This document shows, one piece after another, positions 1 to 8,746 of a DNA stretch of 64,000 bases. The position numbers were made by a program, and so were the translations under genes. Source of the stretch: Chromatiales bacterium. GTDB taxonomy: Bacteria > Pseudomonadota > Gammaproteobacteria > UBA6429 > Thiohalophilaceae. The notes under the pieces are model-generated. The model was not told where the DNA came from, searched no databases, and saw nothing but the letters and a program-made list of their open reading frames with translations. The stretch is taken from the NCBI GenBank assembly GCA_027032075.1, contig JALVOC010000118.1:35395-99394 (forward strand), read 5' to 3'. Position 1 is the stretch's first letter; every line of letters begins with the position of its first letter.

Positions 1-1794
1 GAGTGTGGCCGGACGAACCTGCTGTAATTTTTCACACACCTCCGCCGACAGCCCCTTGACCGCCCGATAATCAAACTCACCGGGAAGAGGCGTCTCTTCA
101 TGGCGCCGGGCACGCGCGATCTCTTCCTTTTGCCGATCAATATACCCTGAATACTTCGCCTGGATCGCCACCTGTTCGGCCACCACGCTGTCCTCAACCG
201 GCCGGCCTGCGCCGGGCAGCCCCAAAAGTGAGTGATAACTTACATCCGGTCGGCGCAACAGATCCAGCAAATTGGCCTCCCGGCTTAACGCCTGACCCAG
301 CACCCGCTCGCTTTCCTCCTTCGGGAGGTTTTGCGGGCGTAGCCAGGTTGATCGTAATCGCTGCATTTCTGCTTCGATCGCGCTGCGTTTTGCTTCAAAA
401 ATACGCCATCTTTCATCATCTACGAGACCAAGCCTGCGGCCTGTCTCGCATAGCCGCAGATCTGCATTGTCCTCACGCAACATCAGGCGGTATTCCGCAC
501 GGCTGGTGAACATACGGTAGGGTTCCCGCGTACCGCAGGTGATCAGATCATCAATCAAGACCCCGATATACGCCTCGTCACGGCGCGGTGTCCAGGTTTC
601 AAGATCCCGGCTGCGTCGCGACGCGTTCAACCCTGCGATCAGGCCCTGTGCCGCAGCCTCCTCGTAACCGGTGGTGCCGTTGATCTGGCCGGCAAAGAAC
701 AATCCTTCCAGGTGGCGGGTTTCCAGTGACGGTTTCAGATCACGCGGATCGAAAAAGTCATATTCGATGGCATATCCGGGGCGGGTGATATGGGCCTTTT
801 CAAACCCCTTGATGCTGCGCACGAATTCGAGCTGGACATCGAAGGGCAGGCTGGTGGAAATGCCGTTGGGATAAACTTCGCTCGTGGTCAGCCCTTCGGG
901 CTCGACAAAAATCTGGTGCGAGCGGCGCTCGGCAAAACGCACCACCTTGTCCTCGATCGAGGGACAATAACGCGGCCCCACGCCTTCGATGATCCCGCTG
1001 TACATGGGAGAGCGATCCAGTCCGCCACGGATGATTTCATGGGTTTTTTCACTGGTATGGGTGATATGGCAGACCACCTGGCGCGGATGTTCCTCAGGTG
1101 AACCGAGATAGGAAAACACCGGCACGGGATCATCCCCCGGCTGGGGTTCAAGCTGGCTGTAATCGATGCTGTTTCCATCGATACGGGGCGGAGTGCCGGT
1201 TTTCAGCCGATCCACCCGGAACGGCAGCTCACGCAAGCGGCGGGAGAGGGCGTTGGCGGGCGGATCCCCTGCCCGTCCTCCTTCAAAATTGGACTGGCCG
1301 ATGTGGATCCGGCCACCGAGAAAGGTTCCAACGGTCAAAACCACCGCCCGGGCGTGGAATCTGAGCCCCATCTGGGTCACGACCCCGACGACCCGATCAC
1401 CCTCGACAACCAGATCCTCCACTGCCTGCTGAAACAGGGTCAGGTTCGCGCTGTTTTCGAGCGCGGAGCGCACGGCCTGTTTGTATAACATCCGATCCGC
1501 CTGGGCACGGGTGGCGCGCACGGCCGGTCCCTTGCTGGCATTGAGGATACGAAACTGGATACCACTGCGGTCGATGGCACGCGCCATCAGGCCACCGAGT
1601 GCATCCACCTCTTTCACCAGGTGCCCCTTGCCAATCCCGCCGATGGCCGGGTTGCAGCTCATCTGTCCCAGGGTTTCGATGTTGTGCGTCAGCAACAGTG
1701 TGCGCACACCCGTGCGCGCAGCCGCCAACGCCGCCTCGGTACCGGCGTGGCCGCCACCGACAACAATCACATCGAATGTCTCCTGGTAATTCAT
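1..1794 (-). CDS. mnmG: MnmG (GidA), tRNA U34 carboxymethylaminomethyl-modifying enzyme, 3'-truncated by window edge
   Basis: With MnmE, this FAD protein adds the cmnm5 group to wobble uridine of several tRNAs in the cytoplasm. Translating the minus strand from the ATG at 1794 gives 598 residues with no stop before the window edge; family members are about 630 residues, so only the last ~30 are missing. Visible: the N-terminal dinucleotide-binding motif [25 protein letters not shown], and LKTGTPPR. Its partner mnmE lies about 7 kb away on the same strand. The usual downstream rsmG/parAB genes would lie outside the window. Identity is certain; only the C-terminus is unseen. Confidence 0.97.
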   Translation of the reverse strand, partial: MNYQETFDVIVVGGGHAGTEAALAAARTGVRTLLLTHNIETLGQMSCNPAIGGIGKGHLVKEVDALGGLMARAIDRSGIQFRILNASKGPAVRATRAQADRMLYKQAVRSALENSANLTLFQQAVEDLVVEGDRVVGVVTQMGLRFHARAVVLTVGTFLGGRIHIGQSNFEGGRAGDPPANALSRRLRELPFRVDRLKTGTPPRIDGNSIDYSQLEPQPGDDPVPVFSYLGSPEEHPRQVVCHITHTSEKTHEIIRGGLDRSPMYSGIIEGVGPRYCPSIEDKVVRFAERRSHQIFVEPEGLTTSEVYPNGISTSLPFDVQLEFVRSIKGFEKAHITRPGYAIEYDFFDPRDLKPSLETRHLEGLFFAGQINGTTGYEEAAAQGLIAGLNASRRSRDLETWTPRRDEAYIGVLIDDLITCGTREPYRMFTSRAEYRLMLREDNADLRLCETGRRLGLVDDERWRIFEAKRSAIEAEMQRLRSTWLRPQNLPKEESERVLGQALSREANLLDLLRRPDVSYHSLLGLPGAGRPVEDSVVAEQVAIQAKYSGYIDRQKEEIARARRHEETPLPGEFDYRAVKGLSAEVCEKLQQVRPATL

Positions 1795-1896
1795 ATATTT
1801 AATGCTTTATTCAAACGAACCGCGTATTCTAAAGGCTGTACAGAAAATAGCCAACACGAAAAAATCCGACTTTCACCAGAATTATGGGGAGCTAAC

Positions 1897-2469
1897 ATGT
1901 CCAGACAATGGTTTTTATTGCTCGTTACCCTGTTTATTCTCCCCGCCGCCAGCCACGCAAGGGAGGTTGCCGGGGTGAACATGCCGGAGCATGTGTTTCT
2001 GCATGGAGACAAGACCCAGCTGCATCTCAACGGCGCCGGCATACGCACCAAATTTATTTTCAAAATCTACGTGGGCGGGCTGTATCTTCCCGGCCGCGCC
2101 TCCTCGACCTCGGAGGTGCTCTCCATACCCGGCCCCAAACGGGTGCGCATGCATTTTCTCTACGATGAGGTATCGAAGGAAAAACTGATCAAGGGCTGGC
2201 AGGAGGGTTTTGAAAACAATCTTGATGCTGACGCCTACCGGAAACTTGCTGCCCGCTTGCAGCAATTCAACGCGCTTTTTAACGATGTCCACAAGGGCGA
2301 TGAAATCGATCTCGATTTTCTGCCGGGGCAGGGAACCCAGGTATGGCTCAACAACAAATTACAGGGCAGGATTGAGGGCGAGGACTTTTACAAGGCGTTG
2401 TTAACGGTCTGGCTGGGAAAAGAGCCGGCGGATGACGATCTCAAACAGGCGATGCTGGGCCTGGAATAG
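1897..2469 (+). CDS. Secreted chalcone-isomerase-like protein
   Basis: A 190-residue protein starting at the ATG at 1897. A longer in-frame extension to 1621 exists, but it runs back through mnmG and would hide the signal peptide. The N-terminus MSRQWFLLLVTLFILPAASHA is a typical Sec signal peptide with an AxHA cleavage site, so the product is probably periplasmic. The body (KTQLHLNGAGIRTKFIFKIY, VGGLYLPG, LDFLPGQGTQVWLN) fits the bacterial chalcone-isomerase-like fold family. In bacteria this fold is generally not a flavonoid isomerase and its role is unknown. A GGGGA sequence lies upstream of the start. It is divergent from mnmG across about 100 bp. No enzymatic function is claimed. Confidence 0.85.
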   Translation: MSRQWFLLLVTLFILPAASHAREVAGVNMPEHVFLHGDKTQLHLNGAGIRTKFIFKIYVGGLYLPGRASSTSEVLSIPGPKRVRMHFLYDEVSKEKLIKGWQEGFENNLDADAYRKLAARLQQFNALFNDVHKGDEIDLDFLPGQGTQVWLNNKLQGRIEGEDFYKALLTVWLGKEPADDDLKQAMLGLE

Positions 2470-2633
2470 CCGCACGCGCGGATTCTTTATCAAATAAATG
2501 CCGGTTGGTTCCTTCTTCTGCTTCGACCTCCGCCTGGAGCATCGAGTGTGTATCCAGAATCCGGTGACAACTTTATGAGTTGGCATCCTGAGTACGTATG
2601 CGTATGCAGTTCTGGCATCTGTGGCTTGCGGTT

Positions 2634-2714
2634 ATAAGTGTTCCGAATACCAGTACACTTGGGAAACCAGAATCTGCCAATAATGTTAAATGATCTGGTA
2701 TTCGGAACACTTAT
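2634..2714. repeat. Perfect 20-bp inverted repeat, 41-bp spacer
   Basis: Left arm 2634-2653 begins ATAAGTGTTCCG; right arm 2695-2714 is its exact reverse complement. The right arm touches the stop codon (2715-2717) of the minus-strand small gene, so it sits where a transcript 3' hairpin would be. There is no clear T-run. The inner part of the right arm, CTGGTATTCGGAACAC, matches a sequence at the same place behind the paralogue at 3193 (CTGATATTCAGAACAC). Confidence 0.85.
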
Positions 2715-2909
2715 TTAAAATGACATTTCCAGCGCCAACTGCTCTTCGATGTACATTTTCAAGGCAACCCGGGCCTCTTCCCTGCTGGCATAGGGGCCCT
2801 TGTCCGGCCCGCGGCGCACGGCAAAAAACCATTCACCGTTTATACAGTAGAAACGGTCGTTGCGATAGGGCACGCCTCCGTTTTCAAAAACTCTGTTCGG
2901 TCTATACAT
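2715..2909 (-). CDS. Small conserved protein, paralogue of the gene at 3193-3450
   Basis: A 64-residue protein with ATG at 2909. The core NDRFYCINGEWFFAVRRGPD, then KGPYASREEARVALK, is nearly identical to the core of the 85-residue protein encoded at 3193-3450. This aromatic-rich pattern (RFYxxNxEWFFxxRRGPDxGPYxSxEEA) resembles the short gammaproteobacterial DUF6316-type proteins; that match is from memory and is tentative. No signal peptide or membrane segment. The protein is charged and probably cytoplasmic. Function unknown. Conservation of the protein core between the two copies argues that both are real genes. The inverted repeat at 2634-2714 lies directly downstream. Confidence 0.75.
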   Translation of the reverse strand: MYRPNRVFENGGVPYRNDRFYCINGEWFFAVRRGPDKGPYASREEARVALKMYIEEQLALEMSF

Positions 2910-3141
2910 TGTCTTGCTTGGATTGTTCTTTTATTTCTCGGCAATTCTGGATAATTACAGCCTGGCTGTCTGTCGGACAGGACTGAATCCGGCGTCAGGA
3001 TAATCCTACAACTTTGGGAAAAGTGGTTTGGTGAACATCACAGCGAAAGAAAACATAACGATCACGGCATGTATTAAAAACGCTGAATTTTAGAATATTC
3101 TTGCTTTATGCAAAAAAATGGGGCCGGTTTGTTGTGCAAGA

Positions 3142-3194
3142 GAACAGGTGCCTGAAATCAAATTTCGTGTAACTGATATTCAGAACACCTGTTC
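3142..3194. repeat. Imperfect inverted repeat at the 3' end of the second small gene
   Basis: GAACAGGTG at 3142-3150 pairs with CACCTGTTC at 3186-3194, with weaker pairing continuing inward (CCTGAAATCA against TGATATTCAG). The right arm overlaps the stop codon of the minus-strand gene (3193-3195). Position and part of the sequence match the repeat behind the paralogue at 2634-2714, so gene and hairpin seem to have duplicated together. Confidence 0.7.
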
Positions 3195-3450
3195 AGATTA
3201 TTCTCGGGGATATCGAACGATAGGATGCCAACAGTTCCTGCTCGGCTTGACGCTCACGTTGCTTGCAACGCTGATCCGCGATAAAACTTTTCAGGGCCAG
3301 CTGGGCCTCTTCCTTGCTGCTGTACGGACCCTGATCCGGTCCCCGGCGAATCGAAAAAAACCATTCGTTGTTGACACAATAGAACCGATCGTTGCGGAAC
3401 GACATCGCCACGAAGTCTTTCCCCCTGTTTGTATGGTAATTATTCATCAT
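3193..3450 (-). CDS. Small conserved protein, paralogue of the gene at 2715-2909
   Basis: An 85-residue protein from tandem ATG codons at 3450/3447. The core NDRFYCVNNEWFFSIRRGPD, then QGPYSSKEEAQLALK, aligns with the 64-residue paralogue. This copy has a 22-residue basic C-terminal tail (QRCKQRERQAEQ...) that the other lacks. An internal ATG (MSFRNDRFYC) is an alternative start. No signal peptide. Function unknown; tentatively DUF6316-like. A Fur-box-like palindrome lies about 185 bp upstream at 3633-3647, but a regulatory link is speculative. Confidence 0.75.
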   Translation of the reverse strand: MMNNYHTNRGKDFVAMSFRNDRFYCVNNEWFFSIRRGPDQGPYSSKEEAQLALKSFIADQRCKQRERQAEQELLASYRSISPRII

Positions 3451-3632
3451 CAGGCACTTGGTCAGATTGGTGTGTTATGTGTAGTTTAATATTAGACCCT
3501 GCATGCAAAAATATCTGTCAGTCATAACCGAATTTTTTGTAGGGACCCACCTACATCTGCCGCATACACTTACAGGAAATATGTGTTAAAAACTGACCGA
3601 AAACAAACCACGCGCACCCTCATCATGGTTGA

Positions 3633-3647
3633 TGATAAGGATTATCA
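3633..3647. promoter_or_regulatory. Fur-box-like palindrome
   Basis: TGATAAGGATTATCA fits the 7-1-7 Fur half-site pattern TGATAAT-N-ATTATCA with one mismatch and lies inside the longer palindrome ATGATAAGGATTATCAT. It overlaps the stop codon of the aminopeptidase gene (3645-3647) and lies upstream of the small gene at 3193-3450. It could instead be a weak hairpin at the end of the aminopeptidase transcript. Confidence 0.4.
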
Positions 3648-4739
3648 TTTTCCCTGGTAGCCAGCCAGCGGTGCCGCCACCCTTCCCCGGGCAAGTTTAT
3701 CCAGGCGCCGGTGGCGTGCTTCTTTTGATAGCGCAAGCATCCCCTCAACCTCTCGATAGAAGCCCTGCAAATCCCCGGCATGTTGTGCCAGCATCGCCTG
3801 AAAACCCGGCACCGCATCGTGGTAAGTGGCAACCAGCAACAGGTGGGCGTTGTTCAGATCCTGCGCCATCCAGCCGTCAAACCGCGTATCGTTACCCCAT
3901 CGGGCTTTCAGTTGTTGATACTCCTGTTGCAGGCGTGCAAACCGCTGACGCTTGCGTTGCCGCATTTCCGCTACACCCAGGTCTGCCGTGTAGATTTTTT
4001 CCAGATCCTGACGTGCCTGCCGCAACAGGTGGTTGAATGCCTGCCGGTATTTTAACTTTTGCAGATAGCGCTCATAGTCTGCTGCCTTGCCCTGCTTTAT
4101 CAGCCAGCGGCGGACACCTTCCTGCGCAACTGCCGTGGCAAAAGCTTCATTGAATGCCGTATCCCCGGCAACATAGATTTTCTGATGGGCCAGTTCATGA
4201 AACAACAGGTTCAGGCGCATGCTGAGATCGCGATAGAGCATGGTGTTTAACAGCGGATCGTCGAACCAGCCGAGTGTCGAATAGGCTTTCACCCCTGCCA
4301 CATAGACATCCTTTCCCTGCTTGTGCAAGGCAGCGGCAAATTCCTCTGCCGTCGTCCTGCTGTAAAATCCCCGGTAACTCAGGCAGCCGACAATCAAAAA
4401 GCACCATTGCTGCGGTTGCAGGGAAAATTCATCCGTCGCCACCACGTTCCACACCACATAGCGGCGGCCGATATCGGCATATTCACGGTAACTGCCGTTG
4501 TCGGGTAAATACAATTCCGCTACGGCAAATTGCCGCGCCTGCTGCAACTCGCGTAACGCCTGTTTCACTGCCGGCCTGATATCCTGCCGCTGCAGGATCT
4601 CGGAAATCGGCTCGGCCTTGTTGAGAATTTCCGCATGGCCGTTGAGGATATCGAGATAATAGTTAAACGAGCCGCAACCGGTGAGGAAAAATGCCGATAA
4701 CAGGACAAAAGGGATAAATTGTGAGATGGATGGCCGCAT
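3645..4739 (-). CDS. Putative lipoprotein zinc aminopeptidase
   Basis: A 364-residue protein from the ATG at 4739. The frame is open further upstream, but this start gives a clean lipoprotein signal, MRPSISQFIPFVLLSAFFL followed by the lipobox TGC, so the mature protein should be membrane-anchored with Cys at residue 21. The HExxH zinc motif is in LFHELAHQKIY (about residues 180-190) and the third ligand is probably the Glu of FNEAFATAVAQEG. This matches the bacterial putative aminopeptidase family PF10023. Its substrate is unknown. It is divergently arranged with the moxR gene across about 54 bp. Confidence 0.88.
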   Translation of the reverse strand: MRPSISQFIPFVLLSAFFLTGCGSFNYYLDILNGHAEILNKAEPISEILQRQDIRPAVKQALRELQQARQFAVAELYLPDNGSYREYADIGRRYVVWNVVATDEFSLQPQQWCFLIVGCLSYRGFYSRTTAEEFAAALHKQGKDVYVAGVKAYSTLGWFDDPLLNTMLYRDLSMRLNLLFHELAHQKIYVAGDTAFNEAFATAVAQEGVRRWLIKQGKAADYERYLQKLKYRQAFNHLLRQARQDLEKIYTADLGVAEMRQRKRQRFARLQQEYQQLKARWGNDTRFDGWMAQDLNNAHLLLVATYHDAVPGFQAMLAQHAGDLQGFYREVEGMLALSKEARHRRLDKLARGRVAAPLAGYQGK

Positions 4740-4793
4740 ACGTGTAGTTACAACTGTCCTATTATTAGTACACCCTATACTATAGATATCATC

Positions 4794-5729
4794 ATGGATA
4801 GCGAAGTTATCACCGAAGCCAGGCCGCTGCTGGACCGGCTTACCGATCAGGTTGGCGAAGTCATTCTCGGTAAAGAACAGCCGATACGACTGGCACTTGC
4901 CTGTCTGCTGGCGCGGGGCCATTTACTCATCGAGGATCTGCCCGGTGTGGGCAAGACCACCCTGGCCCATGCCCTGGCAGGCAGCCTTGGATTGCAGTTC
5001 AACCGCATCCAGTTTACCAGCGACCTCCTGCCTGCCGATATCCTTGGCGTATCCATTTTTGATCAGGCAAGCGGCCTTTTCGTCTTTCATCCCGGGCCCG
5101 TTTTTGCCCAACTGGTGCTGGCCGACGAGATCAACCGCGCAACACCGAAAACCCAAAGCGCCCTGCTGGAAGCGATGGAAGAACGTCAGGTCACGGTGGA
5201 GGGGGAGACCCGTCCTTTGCCTGAACCCTTTTTTGTTATCGCCACACAAAACCCCGCCTACCAGATCGGGACCTTTCCCTTGCCCGAATCGCAACTCGAT
5301 CGCTTTCTGATGCGCGTCCAGCTTGGTTACCCTGACAGTGAGGCCGAACGCACCCTGCTCAACGGGATTGATCGCCGCCGCATGCTGCCGCAGCTCACCC
5401 CGGTGATCAGCCCCACCCATCTGGCCCGCCTGCAGGACTCGGTCGACAAGGTGCACGCCGCACCAGCCATACTCGATTATCTGCAGGCGATACTGGATTT
5501 CAGCCGCCAGTCACCGGATATCGCTCACGGCCTTTCGCCCCGTGCCGGTCTGGCGCTGCTGCATGCCGCCCGCGCCTGGGCGCTGATGGCGGGACGGGAT
5601 CATGTCCTGCCCGACGATGTCCAGACGGTGTTACCGGCAGTGGTGAGTCACCGCTTACGGGCCGTCGATGAAGGGAAAACCCAGGGCGAGGTGCTGGCGC
5701 GACAATTACTCCAGGTTCCTGTCCCCTGA
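4794..5729 (+). CDS. MoxR-family AAA+ ATPase
   Basis: A 311-residue AAA+ ATPase. Walker A is LPGVGKTTLAHALA (about residues 46-59), Walker B LVLADEINRATPKTQSALLEA (from about 105), and a sensor-type segment FVIATQNPAYQIGTFPLPES follows. MoxR proteins act as chaperone-like ATPases and are typically co-encoded with DUF58 proteins. Here DUF58 and transglutaminase genes follow within 4 and 16 bp, the common MoxR-DUF58-TgpA arrangement. TATACTAT about 15 bp upstream of the ATG may be part of the promoter. The client is unknown. Confidence 0.94.
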   Translation: MDSEVITEARPLLDRLTDQVGEVILGKEQPIRLALACLLARGHLLIEDLPGVGKTTLAHALAGSLGLQFNRIQFTSDLLPADILGVSIFDQASGLFVFHPGPVFAQLVLADEINRATPKTQSALLEAMEERQVTVEGETRPLPEPFFVIATQNPAYQIGTFPLPESQLDRFLMRVQLGYPDSEAERTLLNGIDRRRMLPQLTPVISPTHLARLQDSVDKVHAAPAILDYLQAILDFSRQSPDIAHGLSPRAGLALLHAARAWALMAGRDHVLPDDVQTVLPAVVSHRLRAVDEGKTQGEVLARQLLQVPVP

Positions 5730-5733
5730 GAAG

Positions 5734-6687
5734 ATGGCTGCATCGCAAACCTCCCTCCTTAATCTGAACCTGCAACGGTTTTTCCGCGGTGAAGGGCCAC
5801 AACCGGCACCTCATACCACCCACAGGCGAAATGTTTATATCCTGCCGACCCGTATCGGCCTGATCTTCGGCCTGCTCTTGCTCGTGATGCTGATCGGCGC
5901 CATCAATTACGCCAACAGCATGGGATTCCTGTTCACGTTTTTACTGGGCAGCATCAGCATGGTGGCAATCCTGCATACCTATCAAAATCTGTTGCGCCTT
6001 GAAATCCACAGCGGTACCGTACCCGCCGTCTTCAGCGGTGAGCTGACCCAGCTGCCGGTGATCCTCGACAATCCGGGCCGCAGCAACCGCCTGGCGCTGG
6101 AAGTGCGTCTGGCGGGTGAAGAGCTTCCACTCTTGTTCGATGCCGGTGTCGGCCAGACCGTCGTTCACCTGGATCTTCCCACCATGAAACGTGGCCGGCA
6201 CCCACTGCCACGCTTCGTGCTCGCCAGCCGGTTTCCCCTTGGTCTGTTTCGCGCCTGGACCCATGTTCATCTCAATCAGACTTACCTGGTTTACCCGGCA
6301 CCTGCCACGTCCTCATCATTACCGCTCCCTTCATTTCACACCCTCGCAGGCCATGGCGATCAGGGGCGGGGGGCGGATGATTTTGCCGGCCTGCGCACTT
6401 ATCATCACGGTGACTCTCCGCGCCATATTCACTGGAAGGCCCTTGCGCGGCAGCAAGGCATGCTGACAAAGCAATTCGGCGGCGATCGCAGCGAGGAGTT
6501 GTGGCTCGATTGGCAACAGGTGCCTGGCGAGGAGATCGAAATGCGCCTGTCGATCCTTGTTCGCTGGATCATCGAGGCCGAGCGCGAGGATCTTGCCTAC
6601 GGCTTGCGGCTGCCCGCCACCGAAATAAAGCCATCACGCGGTCCGGCCCATCGCCACCAATGCCTGGAGGCGCTGGCCCTGTTTTGA
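5734..6687 (+). CDS. DUF58-domain membrane protein
   Basis: A 317-residue protein. I use the ATG at 5734, just after the moxR stop; an upstream start at 5668 would overlap moxR. Two hydrophobic segments near the N-terminus (about residues 37-80, IGLIFGLLLLVMLIGAINYA and LFTFLLGSISMVAILHTY) are followed by a cytoplasmic region with the DUF58 hallmark GADDFAGLRTYHHGDSPRHI then HWKALAR. DUF58 proteins accompany MoxR ATPases and may carry a VWA-like fold. It is the middle gene of the three-gene operon. Molecular function unknown. Confidence 0.92.
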   Translation: MAASQTSLLNLNLQRFFRGEGPQPAPHTTHRRNVYILPTRIGLIFGLLLLVMLIGAINYANSMGFLFTFLLGSISMVAILHTYQNLLRLEIHSGTVPAVFSGELTQLPVILDNPGRSNRLALEVRLAGEELPLLFDAGVGQTVVHLDLPTMKRGRHPLPRFVLASRFPLGLFRAWTHVHLNQTYLVYPAPATSSSLPLPSFHTLAGHGDQGRGADDFAGLRTYHHGDSPRHIHWKALARQQGMLTKQFGGDRSEELWLDWQQVPGEEIEMRLSILVRWIIEAEREDLAYGLRLPATEIKPSRGPAHRHQCLEALALF

Positions 6688-6703
6688 ACTGCCGGCAGGA
6701 CCC

Positions 6704-8713
6704 ATGTATCTTCCCGATAATCTGAAACGTTATCCACCGGCTCCTTTTCTGTTGCTGCTCTGCGTCTCTTTGATCCTGCTGCCTCACCTGGTCCGCATTC
6801 CGCTCTGGTTGTCGTTTCTCACCTTCGGTATTCTCATCTGGCGCGGTCTGCATGATCTCGGGCGCGTGCGCTTGCCCGGCCGCTTTGTCCGTTACGGCAT
6901 CATCCTGTTTGGTATCGCCGGTCTTCTCTTCCACTACCATTCGCTGATCGGCCGTCAGGCAGGGACTTCGCTGCTGTTGCTGTTGACCGCGATGAAGCTG
7001 ATGGAACTGCAAAGCCGGCGGGACGCCTATGTCATGCTATTCCTCTGTTATTTTGTGGTGATCCTCGGTTTTCTTTTCAGCCAGTCGATCCCCATGACTG
7101 TCTACATGGTCGTGCTGCTGCTGGCACTGTTGACGACCCAGATATTTTACTCACACCCCAATGCCAGCGAAGCCAGCTGGCGGCAGCTTCTCCCGCATGG
7201 CAGGCTCGCCGGGCGAATCATCCTGCAGGCATCACCCCTTGCGCTGGCATTGTTCATTCTGTTTCCACGTGTGACCGGACCCTTATGGGCCATGCCGGAT
7301 GAAGCTTACTCAAGCCGCACCGGCCTGAGTGACAAAATGTCTCCCGGGGGGATCAGCCGCTTGCGAAACGATAACTCGGTTGCCTTTCGGGTCAAGTTTG
7401 CCGGCGATCCACCCGGCGCCAACCAGTTGTACTGGCGGGGCATCATCTTATGGCGCTTCGATGGCAAAACCTGGGATGCGCCGGAGGATCATCGTTATTA
7501 TCAAAAAGACAGCCTCATCCCTGTTGCCGCCGGCGGACCGGCGCTCGACTACACCGTCACCCTCGAGCCACATGAACAGCGCTGGCTTTTTCTGCTCGAT
7601 ACCCCGGCCGTCATTCCAGAAAACGCCTACCTCACGCTTGAACGACAGCTGTTAACCCCCAAACCCGTCGACAAGTTGTTACGTTACCGTGCCAGTTCCT
7701 ACCTCAATTACCGCTATGAAAAAGATGTCGACTGGCGCGAGTCACCACGTTATCTCGCCCTGCCAGCCCGGGTTGCCCCCAAAACCCACAATTTGATCAG
7801 CACGTTGCGCGCACGCCATTCCACAGACCGGGAGCTGGTACGTGCAGTGCTGCGTTATTTTTACGACAACCCGTTTTATTACAGTCGCACCCCCCCTTTG
7901 CTGTTCGACGATCCGGTGGATGAATTTCTGTTCGAGACCCGCAGTGGTTTCTGCGAGCACTATGCCTCCAGCTTTACGGTGATGATGCGGCTGGCGGGGA
8001 TCCCGGCACGGGTAGTGGTTGGCTACCAGGGAGGGGAGATGAACCCCTTGTCGGACTACATGATCGTACGCCAATCGGACGCCCATGCCTGGTCGGAAGT
8101 CTGGCTGGCGGATTACGGCTGGATGCGCATCGATCCCACTTCAGTGATCCCGCCGGGACGAATCGAAAACAGCGACGACCTTCGCCGCCGCCAGCCGGAA
8201 ACCAGAATCGCACGCGAGCTGCTGCAACAGCCCTGGATCCTCAAGGCTTACAAACAGGCCCGCTTTGCCCTGGATGCCATCAACAACCGCTGGAACCAGT
8301 GGGTGGTGGGTTTCAATCAAAAACGTCAAACAGAATTATTTGGTGCTTTGGGCTACCCGGATATCCATTGGCGGGAACTCGCCACCTTGCTGGGTCTTGC
8401 CGTGACGGTGATCCTGCTTGCGCTTTCCTGGCGGCTGTTCCGCATGCCGCTGCAGAAAAAGGACCCCCTGTTGCAGGCCTATGACCGTTTTTGCAAACGT
8501 CTGGCGGCGGTTGGCCTGGAAAAGGCGCTGTCGGAAACACCGGCTCAATTTGCACAACGGGTAAAAAAACACCGGCAGGATTTAAGTCATGATGTCGATG
8601 TCATCACCCGCCTCTATCAAAGGCTGCGCTATGGCAGGACGGTCTCGGCCACCCTGATGCGGCGCCTGCTTGAGCAGGTACAGCAGTTCAAACCGCAACG
8701 TCACGTTACCTGA
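6704..8713 (+). CDS. TgpA-type membrane transglutaminase-like protein
   Basis: A 669-residue protein. The N-terminal ~190 residues are a bundle of hydrophobic helices (DUF3488 type). A periplasmic transglutaminase core follows, with the catalytic triad visible as Cys in SGFCEHYASSFTVMMRLAGI (about residue 416), His in SDAHAWSEVW (about 460) and Asp in MRIDPTS (about 475). A C-terminal membrane helix near residue 560 (LATLLGLAVTVILLALSWRL) precedes a DUF4129-like tail. In Pseudomonas, TgpA is a periplasmic protein needed for viability. It is the last gene of the moxR operon and converges on mnmE. Confidence 0.93.
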   Translation: MYLPDNLKRYPPAPFLLLLCVSLILLPHLVRIPLWLSFLTFGILIWRGLHDLGRVRLPGRFVRYGIILFGIAGLLFHYHSLIGRQAGTSLLLLLTAMKLMELQSRRDAYVMLFLCYFVVILGFLFSQSIPMTVYMVVLLLALLTTQIFYSHPNASEASWRQLLPHGRLAGRIILQASPLALALFILFPRVTGPLWAMPDEAYSSRTGLSDKMSPGGISRLRNDNSVAFRVKFAGDPPGANQLYWRGIILWRFDGKTWDAPEDHRYYQKDSLIPVAAGGPALDYTVTLEPHEQRWLFLLDTPAVIPENAYLTLERQLLTPKPVDKLLRYRASSYLNYRYEKDVDWRESPRYLALPARVAPKTHNLISTLRARHSTDRELVRAVLRYFYDNPFYYSRTPPLLFDDPVDEFLFETRSGFCEHYASSFTVMMRLAGIPARVVVGYQGGEMNPLSDYMIVRQSDAHAWSEVWLADYGWMRIDPTSVIPPGRIENSDDLRRRQPETRIARELLQQPWILKAYKQARFALDAINNRWNQWVVGFNQKRQTELFGALGYPDIHWRELATLLGLAVTVILLALSWRLFRMPLQKKDPLLQAYDRFCKRLAAVGLEKALSETPAQFAQRVKKHRQDLSHDVDVITRLYQRLRYGRTVSATLMRRLLEQVQQFKPQRHVT

Positions 8714-8746
8714 AATCAACGCACGTGGACATCTGCATCTCCCTGC

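Noticed and set aside
1621..1896. N-terminal extension of the chalcone-isomerase-like protein
   Set aside because: The open frame overlaps mnmG; the signal peptide shows the start is at 1897.
8714..8746. Terminator between the transglutaminase gene and mnmE
   Set aside because: The 33-bp convergent gap has no stable stem with a T-run.
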